The notes beneath the pieces are model-generated. The model had not been told where the DNA came from. It saw nothing but the letters and a program-made list of their open reading frames with translations, and made no database searches. From Shewanella sp. VB17 (GTDB lineage Bacteria; Pseudomonadota; Gammaproteobacteria; Enterobacterales; Shewanellaceae): a DNA stretch of 64,000 nucleotides. Numbering within the stretch: the first letter of the stretch is position 1; every line of letters starts with the position of its first letter. The stretch is taken from positions 1,736,001 through 1,800,000 of the forward strand of contig NZ_JABRVS010000001.1 in assembly GCF_013248905.1 (NCBI RefSeq), written 5' to 3'. Made by a program: the position numbers and the translations under genes. Positions 44,687 to 53,979 of the stretch are shown piece by piece.

Positions 44687-45988
44687 ATGTTCGCGTCATA
44701 TTCAGGTTATCGGCTTATCTCTCGCTTAATAACCTACTTAGTTATCTGTTTTATTTTAGGGATATTTATTGGAGAGGTTGTTTGGGTGTTACTCATTAGT
44801 ACTGTGATCCTCCTATTTTGGCATTATCGCCAGCTTTCTAGGCTTAATTTTTGGCTGTGGCGAGATAGACGTCTTACTCCACCTAATGGACAAGGCAGTT
44901 GGGAGGGCGTATTTAATGGTATTTATCGCCTTCAAGGGAAAAATCGTAAGCGAGTGTCACAATTGGCTTTTCTTCTTAGCCGCTTTCGACAAGGTGCAGA
45001 AGCTCTCCCTGATGCTGCTGTTGTATTAGATGCAGAATACAATATTGTTTGGTGTAATAAACTGGCTCAGCTGTTACTGGGTCTGGTTTGGCCATTAGAC
45101 AGCGGGCAGAGAATTGATAATCTATTACGTCATCCAGACTTCTCTCATTATTTAAAAAAAGGGACCTATCATGAGCCATTAGAACTCGCTTCTGCGTATT
45201 CAGAAAGGCGAATTCTTGAGGTGCGGATCATGGGTTATGGTACCGGTCAGTTTTTATTAATCGCGCGCGATATTACACGAGTAAGACAACTAGAAAGTAT
45301 GCGTAAAGATTTTGTCGCTAATGTGTCGCATGAGCTTAAGACTCCCCTGACGGTGTTGCAAGGGTATCTTGAGATGATGCAAGACATGGCAGAGCCTGAT
45401 TCTCCTAATACTAAGGCGATAGAGCAGATGCAGCAGCAGACAGACAGAATGCGATCTATGGTTGAACAGCTTTTGGTATTGTCTCGAATAGAGGCTGCTA
45501 GAGAAATTAATCTTGAGATTACGGTTAATATGGCGCATATGATGGATGTGCTAAGAGAAGAGGCCAAAGCATTGTCGATGGGAGAGCATGTACTCAGTTT
45601 CCACTGTGATGATAACTGTCATCTTTATGGCAATGAACTTGAACTGCGCAGTGCTTGTTCAAACCTGATATCCAATGCTATTCGTTATACTCAAGCAGCA
45701 GGTAAGATTGAGGTGAGTTGGAGAAAAACTGTGTCTGGAGCTGTTTTTAGTGTCACCGATACCGGAGAAGGTATCGCATTGCAACATATCGGTAGATTAA
45801 CTGAGCGCTTCTATCGTGTGGACACTGCTAGAACTCGCCAAAAAGGTGGAACAGGGCTGGGTTTAGCGATAACGAAGCATGCACTTAGCCATCATCAGAG
45901 TGAGTTAATGATCACCAGTGAACTGGGTAAGGGAAGTACGTTTAGTTTTCTTATCCCTAACGCGTTAATTGAACATAAAGTCCATTAG
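44687..45988 (+). CDS. phoR: phosphate-regulon sensor histidine kinase PhoR
   Basis: Inner-membrane kinase/phosphatase for PhoB, 433 aa from ATG 44687 (E. coli PhoR is 431 aa). Two N-terminal membrane helices (LITYLVICFILGIF, VVWVLLISTVILLFW), the charged region with LTPPNGQGSWE, a PAS domain (AVVLDAEYNIVWCN), HisKA with FVANVSHELKTPL, and HATPase_c with NLISNAIRYT, VTDTGEGI and GGTGLGLAI. The longer in-frame start at 44645 adds a leader that E. coli PhoR lacks. Confidence 0.95.
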   Translation: MFASYSGYRLISRLITYLVICFILGIFIGEVVWVLLISTVILLFWHYRQLSRLNFWLWRDRRLTPPNGQGSWEGVFNGIYRLQGKNRKRVSQLAFLLSRFRQGAEALPDAAVVLDAEYNIVWCNKLAQLLLGLVWPLDSGQRIDNLLRHPDFSHYLKKGTYHEPLELASAYSERRILEVRIMGYGTGQFLLIARDITRVRQLESMRKDFVANVSHELKTPLTVLQGYLEMMQDMAEPDSPNTKAIEQMQQQTDRMRSMVEQLLVLSRIEAAREINLEITVNMAHMMDVLREEAKALSMGEHVLSFHCDDNCHLYGNELELRSACSNLISNAIRYTQAAGKIEVSWRKTVSGAVFSVTDTGEGIALQHIGRLTERFYRVDTARTRQKGGTGLGLAITKHALSHHQSELMITSELGKGSTFSFLIPNALIEHKVH

Positions 45989-46044
45989 TCATGTCAGCCA
46001 CTAAATACCAAGCCTGCTTATTTATTCGTTTCTTTAACTTGGGT

Positions 46045-46084
46045 TTGTCATCGTAACGTCATATGAAAGTCATAGAATTGTCAT
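46045..46084 (+). promoter_or_regulatory. tandem Pho boxes upstream of pstS
   Basis: Four 7-mers TTGTCAT, ACGTCAT, AAGTCAT and TTGTCAT follow each other with exactly 4-nt spacers (period 11 bp), the arrangement of two adjacent PhoB boxes. They lie 78 bp before the pstS ATG. Confidence 0.88.
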
Positions 46085-46161
46085 GCTGGCAACTGATACT
46101 TGCTGCAACTTAATTGTTCATTAATTTAATCAGCAAGCACGTCTCAATACTGGAGCAAAGA

Positions 46162-47133
46162 ATGAAACTGAAGCAACTTGTCGGTGCGATGAGCTTAATT
46201 GTCGCGAGTGCATTTTCCGCAGCCTCTATGGCTGCAATCGATTCATCACTGCCTGTTTATGAAAAAACCAGTGGAGTATCGGGCAACCTATCATCGGTAG
46301 GCTCAGATACTCTGGCTAATATGATGACACTTTGGGCCGAAGAATTCAGAGAGATGTACCCTAATGTGAATATTCAGATCCAAGCTGCGGGTTCATCTAC
46401 GGCACCACCAGCACTGACTGAAGGGACTTCTCAATTCGGTCCAATGAGCCGTAAAATGAAGCCTAATGAAATGGAAGCTTTTGAAAAGCACTATGGCTAC
46501 CAACCAACAATGATTCGTGTTGCTATCGACGCGCTTGCTGTATTTGTGCATAAAGATAATCCTATTGAAGGGTTAAGCATAGAGCAGATTGATGCCATTT
46601 TTTCTGCGACACACAAGTGTGGCGGTAATGATGTTACACGTTGGGGAGATGTTGGGTTACAAGGTGGATGGTCAGCCAAAGATGTACAACTTTATGGTCG
46701 TAATTCAGTTTCTGGAACCTATGGCTATTTTAAGAAAAAAGCCCTCTGTAAAGGTGATTTTAAGACGAATGTAAATGAACAACCAGGTTCTGCATCAGTT
46801 GTTCAGTCAGTGTCTCAATCGTTAAATGCTATCGGTTATTCAGGTATTGGTTACAAGACTGCTGGTGTTAAAGCGGTTGCTATTTCTAAAAAAGGCACTA
46901 AGTACATCGAAGCGAGTGCTGAAAATGCTGCGAGTGGTACTTATCCATTATCTCGTTATCTGTATGTGTATGTGAACAAGCATCCTAATAAAGATCTTGC
47001 TCCAATGGATCGTGAGTTTCTGAAGTTTGTCTTATCTAAACAAGGTCAGCAAATTGTTGAGAAGGATGGTTATGTGCCACTTCCACGTAGTGTGACCGCG
47101 AAAGATTTAGTTAAAGTCGGTATCCGTCTTTAA
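46162..47133 (+). CDS. pstS: periplasmic phosphate-binding protein PstS
   Basis: A 323-aa solute-binding protein of the Pst phosphate importer. Start ATG 46162 with GGAG upstream, giving a signal peptide (MKLKQLVGAMSLIVASAFSA…SMA) before AIDSSLP. Phosphate-contact motifs are SSVGSDTLANMM and AAGSSTAPPALTEGTSQFGPMSR; ALAVFVHKDNP and GRNSVSGTYGYFKK also fit. No pstC, pstA, pstB or phoU follows: a terminator, a group II intron and the minus-strand corB gene come next, so the permease must be elsewhere. Confidence 0.92.
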   Translation: MKLKQLVGAMSLIVASAFSAASMAAIDSSLPVYEKTSGVSGNLSSVGSDTLANMMTLWAEEFREMYPNVNIQIQAAGSSTAPPALTEGTSQFGPMSRKMKPNEMEAFEKHYGYQPTMIRVAIDALAVFVHKDNPIEGLSIEQIDAIFSATHKCGGNDVTRWGDVGLQGGWSAKDVQLYGRNSVSGTYGYFKKKALCKGDFKTNVNEQPGSASVVQSVSQSLNAIGYSGIGYKTAGVKAVAISKKGTKYIEASAENAASGTYPLSRYLYVYVNKHPNKDLAPMDREFLKFVLSKQGQQIVEKDGYVPLPRSVTAKDLVKVGIRL

Positions 47134-47167
47134 GCGAGTTGTGTGTCTTAAAAGCTCCATTTTGATC

Positions 47168-47199
47168 ATGCCAGTAAGTTAAGCTTACTGGCATTTTTT
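47168..47199 (+). terminator. rho-independent terminator of pstS
   Basis: ATGCCAGTAAG / CTTACTGGCAT, 11-bp arms with a 5-nt loop, followed by T6. The group II intron starts immediately after the T-run. Confidence 0.93.
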
Positions 47200-49288
47200 G
47201 TTTGCCCAGCGAAGCTGGCAAACCCAGCAGGTTGAAAGAAACCTGTATCACCCTGACTAAGGGGAAGATAATCCGAATGGCAAGGGCGTTGCTGGCTAAC
47301 GGCAGGGTCTGAAGGAAGCCATAGGAAGTGAGGTGTACACAACTAACCGTAACCTGTTTCGGCACTATTGGTGGGTGAGCGTGCAAAATAGCGCGAAGCC
47401 CAATACTTAGTCAGACTAATAGTGTGTTTGAGGGTGGAATACCTTATAGGGAGCCAGTGCAGTAACTGGGGAAGCCTGGCATCAGTTCCAGTGATAAGGG
47501 CTGGAGGCATTATCCCAAGAGGTGACTCAAGGGAAATGTTGGTGTGAGGTGGCAGATGAATCCGTAGTAGTGAGTAAGGCTCGGCCTGTGAAGCCCAGTA
47601 ATGGTGTGGAGGATAAAACCAAGCTGACCATCAGCATCAAGTCTGGTGGAGTATTAAGTTGCCAAAAGCGCTTAATATTGCGAAGGGAGGAAGCGTGCTT
47701 TAAGTCTGTAATGAGCAGATGTTTTTTTTTCAGAGGTACACAAGTCGATTCGCTATCGAAGTCTTTTTGAACTGGTCACCTTAGGAGTAAGGCTCTGGCT
47801 TAAGAAACTGTACAAGGGAGTAGTTTTGTCACTGTTTAGTAGATTGCCATTGCGCTAGAACGCTAAGCAACAAAGTGAAATAGACCGACTTTGAGGAAGT
47901 CATATCCGTCCCCATACAGCACACATGTGAGGAATATGCGAGTTTATCAAAGTTTATACGGGCAACTTCTGAGTAAAGAGAAGCTGTATAAAGGATTTAG
48001 AAGAGTGTGGAAAGCCAAAGGCGCGGCCGGCATAGACAGGCAGAGCCTAAGCGACTTCGCCTCAAATCTGAGTGATAACCTCGATCAACTTCTTCATGAA
48101 CTCAGCACTAAGCAATATCAAGCTCAGCCAGTCAGGCGGGTTGAGATCCCCAAAGAGGATGGCGGCGTGAGATTGCTTGGTATTCCAACTATTAGGGATA
48201 GAGTCGTTCAACAACCCCTAAACGATCTACTTAGCCCCCATCTTTGAAGAGCAATTTCACCCGTCAAGCTACGGCTATAGGCCAAGGCGAAGTTGTCACG
48301 ATGCGATCAACAAAGCGACATTGTTTATGCGTCGGTACGAGCTTAAACATGTAGTGGATATGGACTTGTCAAAGTGTTTCGATAAATTAGACCACGGGCT
48401 AATCTTATCAAGCATCGAAAAGCGAGTTAGTGATGGTAGCGTGCTAAAGCTGCTCGTTCAGTTTTTTGAAAAGTGGTGTGATGGTAGATGGGCACAAGCA
48501 AGCGACAGAAGTAGGGAGTCCGCAAGGTGGTGTAATAAGCCCACTGATAGCGAATATCTATCTGGATGCGTTTGATCAAGAGATGAAAAAACGGGGTCAC
48601 AGAATAGTGCGCTACGCAGACGATATCTTGATTTTATGTCGCAGCCGAGCAGGGGCAGAAAACGCACTCAAGCAGGCGAAGAAGATACTGGAAGTCGAGT
48701 TAAAGCTTGAGGTAAACTCGCGTAAAACCCACATAGCAGACAGCAATGAAGGTGTGAAGTTTTTAGGAGTGGAGATAGGTAGTCGATACACACGTATCGA
48801 GCCGAAGAAACTAGCAGGGTTTAAATCGAAGCTAAAACAGATGACAAAGCGCAATGGTGGTAAGCCATTAAGCGAAGTGATCAAAGCGGTGAATCCTATT
48901 TTAAGAGGGTTCAGTCAGTATTTTCGGATAGCGAATGCGAATAGGGAGTTCGAGAAAATAGCAAGCTGGCTAAGGCGTAGGTTGAGGAGCGTCCAACTGA
49001 AGCTGTGGAAAACGCCACAGCGACTTCACAGACGGTTGAAGCAGATGGGGTATAAGCCCCCGTTTAAATCAATCAAGATGAACAGTTGGCGTAACTCACT
49101 GATTCCGTTAGCAAACTATGCGCTGCCCAATAAATGGTTTGATAGCTCAGGGTTAGTGAATCTTGGACATGTAAAAACGGGATATGTGTTCAGCGCAAAG
49201 CTGAGTTAAGTATGCAGGAGCCGTATACGAGGTCCGTACGTACGGTTCTGTGAGAGGGATGAGGCGGTAACGCCTCACCCTACTCGAT
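47200..49288 (+). mobile_element. group II intron inserted just after the pstS terminator
   Basis: About 2.1 kb. The 5' end probably GTTTGCCCAGC (GUGYG-like) at 47200, followed by about 690 bp of structured RNA, the RT gene, then domain V (GAGCCGTATACGAGG…CGTACGGTTCTG, about 49220-49252) and domain VI ending CTACTCGAT near 49288. Insertion directly downstream of a terminator hairpin and T-run is the habit of class C introns, but I have not assigned the class by RNA structure. The encoded protein is broken, so mobility would need help in trans. Confidence 0.82.
47936..49209 (+). pseudogene. group II intron reverse transcriptase/maturase, two frameshifts
   Basis: The first part, from ATG 47936 (MRVYQSLYGQLL) to 48247, has VEIPKEDGGVRLLGIPTIRDRVVQQ. 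The second part (to about 48466) has HVVDMDLSKCFDKLDH. The third (to 49209) has the RT active site RYADDILIL, QGGVISPLIANIYLD and a maturase-type C-terminus (NSWRNSLIPLANYALPNKWF). One extra base in a C5 run near 48235-48239 and one in a T6 run near 48461-48466 explain both shifts. The upstream in-frame extension to 47891 is unlikely to be used. Confidence 0.85.
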
Positions 49289-49554
49289 ATGTCTATGAGA
49301 GGACCTTAAAAAAGAGTGAGTTTTCCGAGGTTCTAAAATCATGTCATAGAAGAATGTAAGTTGACGCACTATTGCAGTTGGGCCGAACAAGGCAAGCCGA
49401 CTATACCGCTTAATAAATCACTAAATGATTAGTATTATCCCATTTGGGGCTTTTTCAATAGATAAAAAAAAGCGACCTAATTAGGTCGCCACATGTTCCA
49501 AATTTGGAATAGTTTGATAGTCGCGCTAGAAACTATCTAATTTAAGGGAGAACG
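49289..49554. other. intergenic stretch between the intron and the corB downstream region
   Basis: Contains the minus-strand terminator at 49464-49489 and no other gene that I can support. Confidence 0.4.
49464..49489 (-). terminator. minus-strand terminator
   Basis: Palindrome GCGACCTAATTAGGTCGC (49472-49489) with T8 following on the minus strand (A8 at 49464-49471). It could end corB transcripts, although it lies 240 bp beyond the corB stop. Confidence 0.75.
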
Positions 49555-49644
49555 ATGAACAGTAAAAATAAGCTTAAATTTAGTACTCATCAATTAAATT
49601 TAAACAAAAAACCAGTTCATATAATCAGAGTCAAGTTTGATTAA
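49555..49644 (+). CDS. possible 29-aa basic small protein
   Basis: The frame reads MNSKNKLKFSTHQLNLNK… and ends VHIIRVKFD, with AAGGGAGAACG giving a strong ribosome site. Highly basic and too short for family recognition. It lies on the opposite strand from corB, in its downstream region. Chance is possible, but the Shine-Dalgarno match is better than for most genes here. Confidence 0.35.
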   Translation: MNSKNKLKFSTHQLNLNKKPVHIIRVKFD

Positions 49645-49731
49645 AAAGTTCAAATTATTTTTCTAAATGTTTATATTTAGCGTACATAAACCTGTTGTTG
49701 ACACCATTCTTATCATGGTTCTAATTGACTA

Positions 49732-51009
49732 TTAGTGTTTGCTTGGGGCTTGGTAGTATTGTGGCATTATCCTGACTGTTTTTATCTTATTGCCCCCTAC
49801 TTCTACGATTTCGATAGGGTAGCCGGCTATACGCATACTCGTATTGATGCAAGGGATCTCTTCGAGATACTCTATTATCAGGCCATTGATGGTTTTTGGA
49901 CCGTTGATAGGAAAGTGCCACTGCATTTCTTTGTTAAGTTCTCGAATGTTAATGGCGGCTTCAATAAGGTAGCTACCATCTTGTTGTTTATTGATTTCCT
50001 CACTCGTTGCAGGCTCTGGTGAGGTGGTGAAATCGCCGACGATTTCTTCAAGAATATCTTCTAATGTTACTAAGCCTTGAATATCACCATATTCATCAAC
50101 CACAAGACCTGTACGCTCTTTGTTTTGTTGAAAGTTACTTAGCTGTACGTTAAGTGGTGTGCCTTCAGGAATAAAATAGAGTTCTTTTACAGCACGCAGC
50201 AGTGAAGATTTACTGAACTGGTTCTTAGATTGCAGGCGAAGAGCATCTCGTAAATGTACGAATCCTACGGCGTCATCAATGGTTTCTCTATAGAGTAAGA
50301 CTCGAGTGTGAGGACTTTGGATCACTTGTTTCGTAATGCTCTTAAAGTCGTCATTAATGTTGATGGCAAATAGTTCTGAACGTGGGATCATAATATCTTC
50401 AACAGTGACTTTTTCCAGATCCATGATAGACAATAACATTTCTTGGTGACGTCTTGGAATGAGTGCTCCGGCTTCATGCACGACTGTCCTTAACTCTTCT
50501 TGACTTAATGCATCGGAAGATTGGACTGAACGAATTCCAATAATGAACAATACGCCTGATGTGATGAAGTTAACGGCTTTTACTAATGGAGACAAGATCA
50601 CCAGTAACCATTTAAGGATTAAACTGGAAGGAAAGGCGACACGTTCAGGATGTAGTGCGGCGATGGTTTTTGGAGTGACCTCGGAAAAAACAAGCACAAT
50701 TAAGGTTAATGCCCCTGTCGCGATGGCGACTCCCACGTCACCAAACAAGCGTATTCCTATAATGGTTGCTATGGCTGAAGCCAGTATATTCACGAGGTTA
50801 TTACCGATAAGAATCAGTCCTATCAGCCTATCAGGGCGTTCAAGCATCTTGATCGCGCGTTGAGCGCCTTTATTTCCGCTGGATGCCAAGTGTTTTAGTC
50901 GATAGCGATTTAGTGACATCATAGCAGTTTCAGATCCTGAAAAATAAGCTGAAATGATGAGTAAAACAAAAAGTATGATCAGAAGTACACTGGTTGATAT
51001 GGCGTCCAA
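49732..51009 (-). CDS. corB: CorB/HlyC-type membrane protein with DUF21, CBS pair and CorC domains
   Basis: A 425-aa inner-membrane protein of the CNNM/CorB group, linked to Mg2+ (and Co2+) efflux. DUF21 with four helices (residues 1-190; SGSETAMMSLNRYRLKHLA, GNNLVNILASA), two CBS motifs (about 205-325; MIPRSELFAININ, VDEYGDIQGLVTLEDILEEIVG) and a CorC_HlyC C-terminal domain (345-425). E. coli keeps the same trio yfjD(corB)-ypjD-ffh. Its stop is at 49732, with no overlap with neighbours. Confidence 0.9.
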   Translation of the reverse strand: MDAISTSVLLIILFVLLIISAYFSGSETAMMSLNRYRLKHLASSGNKGAQRAIKMLERPDRLIGLILIGNNLVNILASAIATIIGIRLFGDVGVAIATGALTLIVLVFSEVTPKTIAALHPERVAFPSSLILKWLLVILSPLVKAVNFITSGVLFIIGIRSVQSSDALSQEELRTVVHEAGALIPRRHQEMLLSIMDLEKVTVEDIMIPRSELFAININDDFKSITKQVIQSPHTRVLLYRETIDDAVGFVHLRDALRLQSKNQFSKSSLLRAVKELYFIPEGTPLNVQLSNFQQNKERTGLVVDEYGDIQGLVTLEDILEEIVGDFTTSPEPATSEEINKQQDGSYLIEAAINIRELNKEMQWHFPINGPKTINGLIIEYLEEIPCINTSMRIAGYPIEIVEVGGNKIKTVRIMPQYYQAPSKH

Positions 51010-51230
51010 AAAGGAGCTCCATTAGTTTAGTCGTAAATTACGCTGAACGGTGAAATAAGTTTTAGACACTAGTAATTACAGCGATTTGGTTACAGTGTCA
51101 AGTCAGTCCTTTATATCTTGTCTGTTAAAATAGGATGAATACAGGACTTAACATGGCCAGTAAATTCAATTTTATACTGAATTTTTCTGAGATGCACAAT
51201 TTTGCAATCCTGGCGTGTTGATGAATATTG

Positions 51231-52019
51231 TTAATTTAAAATCAGTTCTTTGACGATGCGAGCACCAAAATAGGCTAATGACAATAAAGTGGCTCCTGAC
51301 AAAGTATAAATAACAGCTGTCCTTATCTTACAACCGACCCAATATTGTTGAGCTAACATGGATATATAGGTAAACCAAGCAAGAATAGACAGTATTGCTT
51401 TATGGCCTTTTCCATCTTCAAACATATCATCGAGAAAAATGAAACCTGTAGCCAGTGATAAACTGAGTAAGATAACGCCAACAATCACTAAATGATAAAG
51501 CTGCTTTTCAACGGTCATTAAAGGTGGCATTACAGTGCTCATGATTAACTTTTTACTTTTCAACTTGTTTTGAATAATCGCAAGTTGGATGGCATATAGA
51601 GCAGCAATCATGAGCGCACTGTAGGCCATCAGTGATAAAACCACATGAACCAAAATATCAGGGTGAATGTCAAAGTGAGTAATGTATTCAGGTGGTACTA
51701 ACCAAAGTAATGCGACGGATATGATAGAGCATGCATACACAACAGGGATGACGACAATCATTTTGAGTCTAAATAATAATACCGTAAAGCTAAAGGCGAT
51801 GATCCAGTTAACTAAAGAGATCACATTGGTAAGACTGAAATTTTGTCCATTATCGGTGAACATGGCTTGCGATAGGGCACCAGCATGTAATATGACAGCA
51901 ATTGCTGCCAAACTTGCGACGATACGGCGATTTGGACCGTTCACATGAAACAGGCGACTTACCACTAGCACTAAGGCGATGCAGTAAAAAAACATGGCTG
52001 AAGCGGAAAATATAACCAT
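51231..52019 (-). CDS. ypjD: YpjD inner-membrane protein (CcsA/cytochrome c assembly-like family)
   Basis: A 262-aa polytopic protein with about eight helices and the CcsA-like core (DIHPDILVHVVLSLMAYSALMIAALYAIQ, and WFTYISMLAQQYW). Family members resemble haem-handling proteins; E. coli YpjD (CorE) has been tied to cobalt/magnesium resistance together with CorB. Minus strand, upstream of corB in a likely operon, divergent from ffh across 355 bp. Confidence 0.85.
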   Translation of the reverse strand: MVIFSASAMFFYCIALVLVVSRLFHVNGPNRRIVASLAAIAVILHAGALSQAMFTDNGQNFSLTNVISLVNWIIAFSFTVLLFRLKMIVVIPVVYACSIISVALLWLVPPEYITHFDIHPDILVHVVLSLMAYSALMIAALYAIQLAIIQNKLKSKKLIMSTVMPPLMTVEKQLYHLVIVGVILLSLSLATGFIFLDDMFEDGKGHKAILSILAWFTYISMLAQQYWVGCKIRTAVIYTLSGATLLSLAYFGARIVKELILN

Positions 52020-52374
52020 TAAGTATTAACCTATCGTTTTTGTTTACAATGCTAGCACTTTGTTTGTCAACAGAGCTCAATGGGCTTGTTATGTTATTGA
52101 CAAGCAAAGACAGTATAAAAAGCTACAGATAGAATAACACGAGCAGCGGCTAATTGTGCACTAGCTTTAAGTACAAAAATAGGCTTTGTTAGCGTGAGTC
52201 ATAATTCTTGAATGTTTGTCATCCAATTTAACGTTACTCAGAGGCAAAAGAGTCAGTTTGTAAGGGGGTGTTCTTTACTTATTTACCTAAAGGATCCTGA
52301 ACTAGCTTCTTGGCTTGGCTTGGGTATATAATGTCGATTAATTAATATAAATTCTAAATGATAAGAACTCGATA
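52020..52374. promoter_or_regulatory. ypjD/ffh divergent promoter region
   Basis: No gene. A TATAAT -10 box at 52327-52332 lies 43 bp before the ffh start; I could not find a convincing -35 at 17 bp. Nothing else recognised. Confidence 0.4.
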
Positions 52375-53748
52375 ATGTTTGAGAACCTAACGGACAGACT
52401 GTCACGTTCACTAAAAAATATTAGTGGTCGTGGCCGCTTAACAGAAGATAATGTTAAGGAAACCTTACGAGAAGTGCGCATGGCATTACTCGAAGCTGAT
52501 GTGGCCTTACCTGTTGTACGTGATTTCGTTAACAGCGTAAAAGAGCGTGCTGTAGGGCAGGAAGTTTCTAAGAGTCTAAGTCCAGGCCAAGCATTTATTA
52601 AAATTGTCCAAAGCGAATTAGAAAACGCGATGGGTGAAGCCAATGAAGCGTTAGACCTTTCAGCTCAACCTCCAGCTGTGATTATGATGGCAGGTCTTCA
52701 AGGTGCGGGTAAAACGACCAGTGTTGCCAAGCTTGCTAAGTTTTTACGTGAGCGTGAGAAGAAATCTGTTTTGGTTGTGAGTGCTGACGTATATCGTCCA
52801 GCCGCCATTAAACAGTTAGAAACATTGGCAACAGAGGTTGAAGTTGAATTCTTCCCATCTGATGTTAGCCAAAAGCCTATCGATATCGTTAATGCGGCGA
52901 TGGCGCATGCCAAGCTCAAATTTATTGATGTTGTGATTGTTGATACCGCTGGCCGTTTGCATGTCGATGAGGGCATGATGGATGAGATCAAAGCACTTCA
53001 TGCTGCGGTCAATCCTGTTGAAACATTGTTTGTTGTTGATGCGATGACTGGTCAAGATGCGGCTAATATCGCCAAAGCATTCAATGAAGCTTTACCTTTA
53101 ACGGGTGTGGTACTGACGAAGGTTGATGGTGATGCGCGCGGTGGTGCTGCTTTATCTATTCGTCATATTACCGGTAAACCAATAAAATTCTTAGGTGTTG
53201 GCGAGAAGACCGATGCACTTGAGGCATTTTATCCAGATCGTGTTGCATCACGTATTTTAGGCATGGGCGATGTACTGTCACTTATCGAAGAAGTTGAACG
53301 CGGTGTCGATAAAGACAAAGCGATGAAGCTTGCTGCTAAAGTGAAGAAAGGAGGCCGTTTTGACCTTGAGGATTTTCGCGAACAACTTCAACAGATGAAG
53401 AATATGGGCGGAATGATGAATATGATTGAAAAATTACCCGGTGTGGGGCAACTGCCACCAGAAGCTCTGGCTCAAGTTCAAAATGGTAAGATGACCAATC
53501 AGATGGAAGCGATTATTAATTCCATGACTAAAGGTGAGCGTTCGAACCCAGATATGATTAAAGGTTCACGTAAGCGCCGTATTGCTCAAGGCTCAGGTAC
53601 TCAAATTCAAGATGTAAACCGCTTATTAAAGCAGTTTAGTCAGATGCAGAAAATGATGAAAAAAATGTCGGCTAAGGGCGGCATGAAAAAAATGATGCGT
53701 GGCATGAGCGGTATGTTGCCACCAGGCATGAAGATGCCAGGACGTTAA
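52375..53748 (+). CDS. ffh: signal recognition particle GTPase Ffh
   Basis: A 457-aa SRP54 homologue that binds 4.5S RNA and signal sequences to target inner-membrane proteins. N domain (1-90), G domain with G1 GLQGAGKTTSVAK, DTAGRLHVDEGMMDE, TKVDGDARGG and GVGEKTDALEAFYP, and the methionine-rich M domain (from about 325; MKNMGGMMNMIEKLPG and MRGMSGMLPPGMKMPGR). Length close to E. coli Ffh (453 aa). Upstream of rpsP as in E. coli. Confidence 0.97.
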   Translation: MFENLTDRLSRSLKNISGRGRLTEDNVKETLREVRMALLEADVALPVVRDFVNSVKERAVGQEVSKSLSPGQAFIKIVQSELENAMGEANEALDLSAQPPAVIMMAGLQGAGKTTSVAKLAKFLREREKKSVLVVSADVYRPAAIKQLETLATEVEVEFFPSDVSQKPIDIVNAAMAHAKLKFIDVVIVDTAGRLHVDEGMMDEIKALHAAVNPVETLFVVDAMTGQDAANIAKAFNEALPLTGVVLTKVDGDARGGAALSIRHITGKPIKFLGVGEKTDALEAFYPDRVASRILGMGDVLSLIEEVERGVDKDKAMKLAAKVKKGGRFDLEDFREQLQQMKNMGGMMNMIEKLPGVGQLPPEALAQVQNGKMTNQMEAIINSMTKGERSNPDMIKGSRKRRIAQGSGTQIQDVNRLLKQFSQMQKMMKKMSAKGGMKKMMRGMSGMLPPGMKMPGR

Positions 53749-53858
53749 TATTATTTTAAATTTGAGATTCGATTGGGGCTAGCCCTAACTTGGACCTGTA
53801 AACCACAATTCCACTCAATATCGCGATACTAGGGATGAGTGGTAGTGGTCAAAAAACA

Positions 53859-53886
53859 TTGCATTTGCCGGTAAGTAAGGTACACT
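53859..53886 (+). promoter_or_regulatory. probable rpsP operon promoter
   Basis: TTGCAT (53859-53864), 16-bp spacer, TACACT (53881-53886), about 95 bp upstream of the rpsP ATG. Confidence 0.5.
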
Positions 53887-53901
53887 CGTCCGGCTTTCTA
53901 C

Positions 53902-53937
53902 ACTGGGACACTTCGCGAACACGGAGTCCCAGTTTTT
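53902..53937 (+). terminator. leader terminator (attenuator-like) before rpsP
   Basis: ACTGGGAC (53902-53909) pairs with GTCCCAGT (53926-53933), then a T5 run, placed between the promoter and the rpsP ribosome site. A hairpin plus U-tract in a 5' leader suggests partial termination or attenuation of the ribosomal-protein operon. Confidence 0.6.
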
Positions 53938-53979
53938 ATTTTGCTTCGAAGAAGCAAACCATTAGAGGATTGAAGACGC

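Noticed and set aside
47522..47770. 82-codon open frame upstream of the intron RT
   Set aside because: Lies in the structured 5' RNA domains of the group II intron and resembles no protein.
48612..48884. 90-codon minus-strand open frame
   Set aside because: Antisense shadow of the intron reverse transcriptase.
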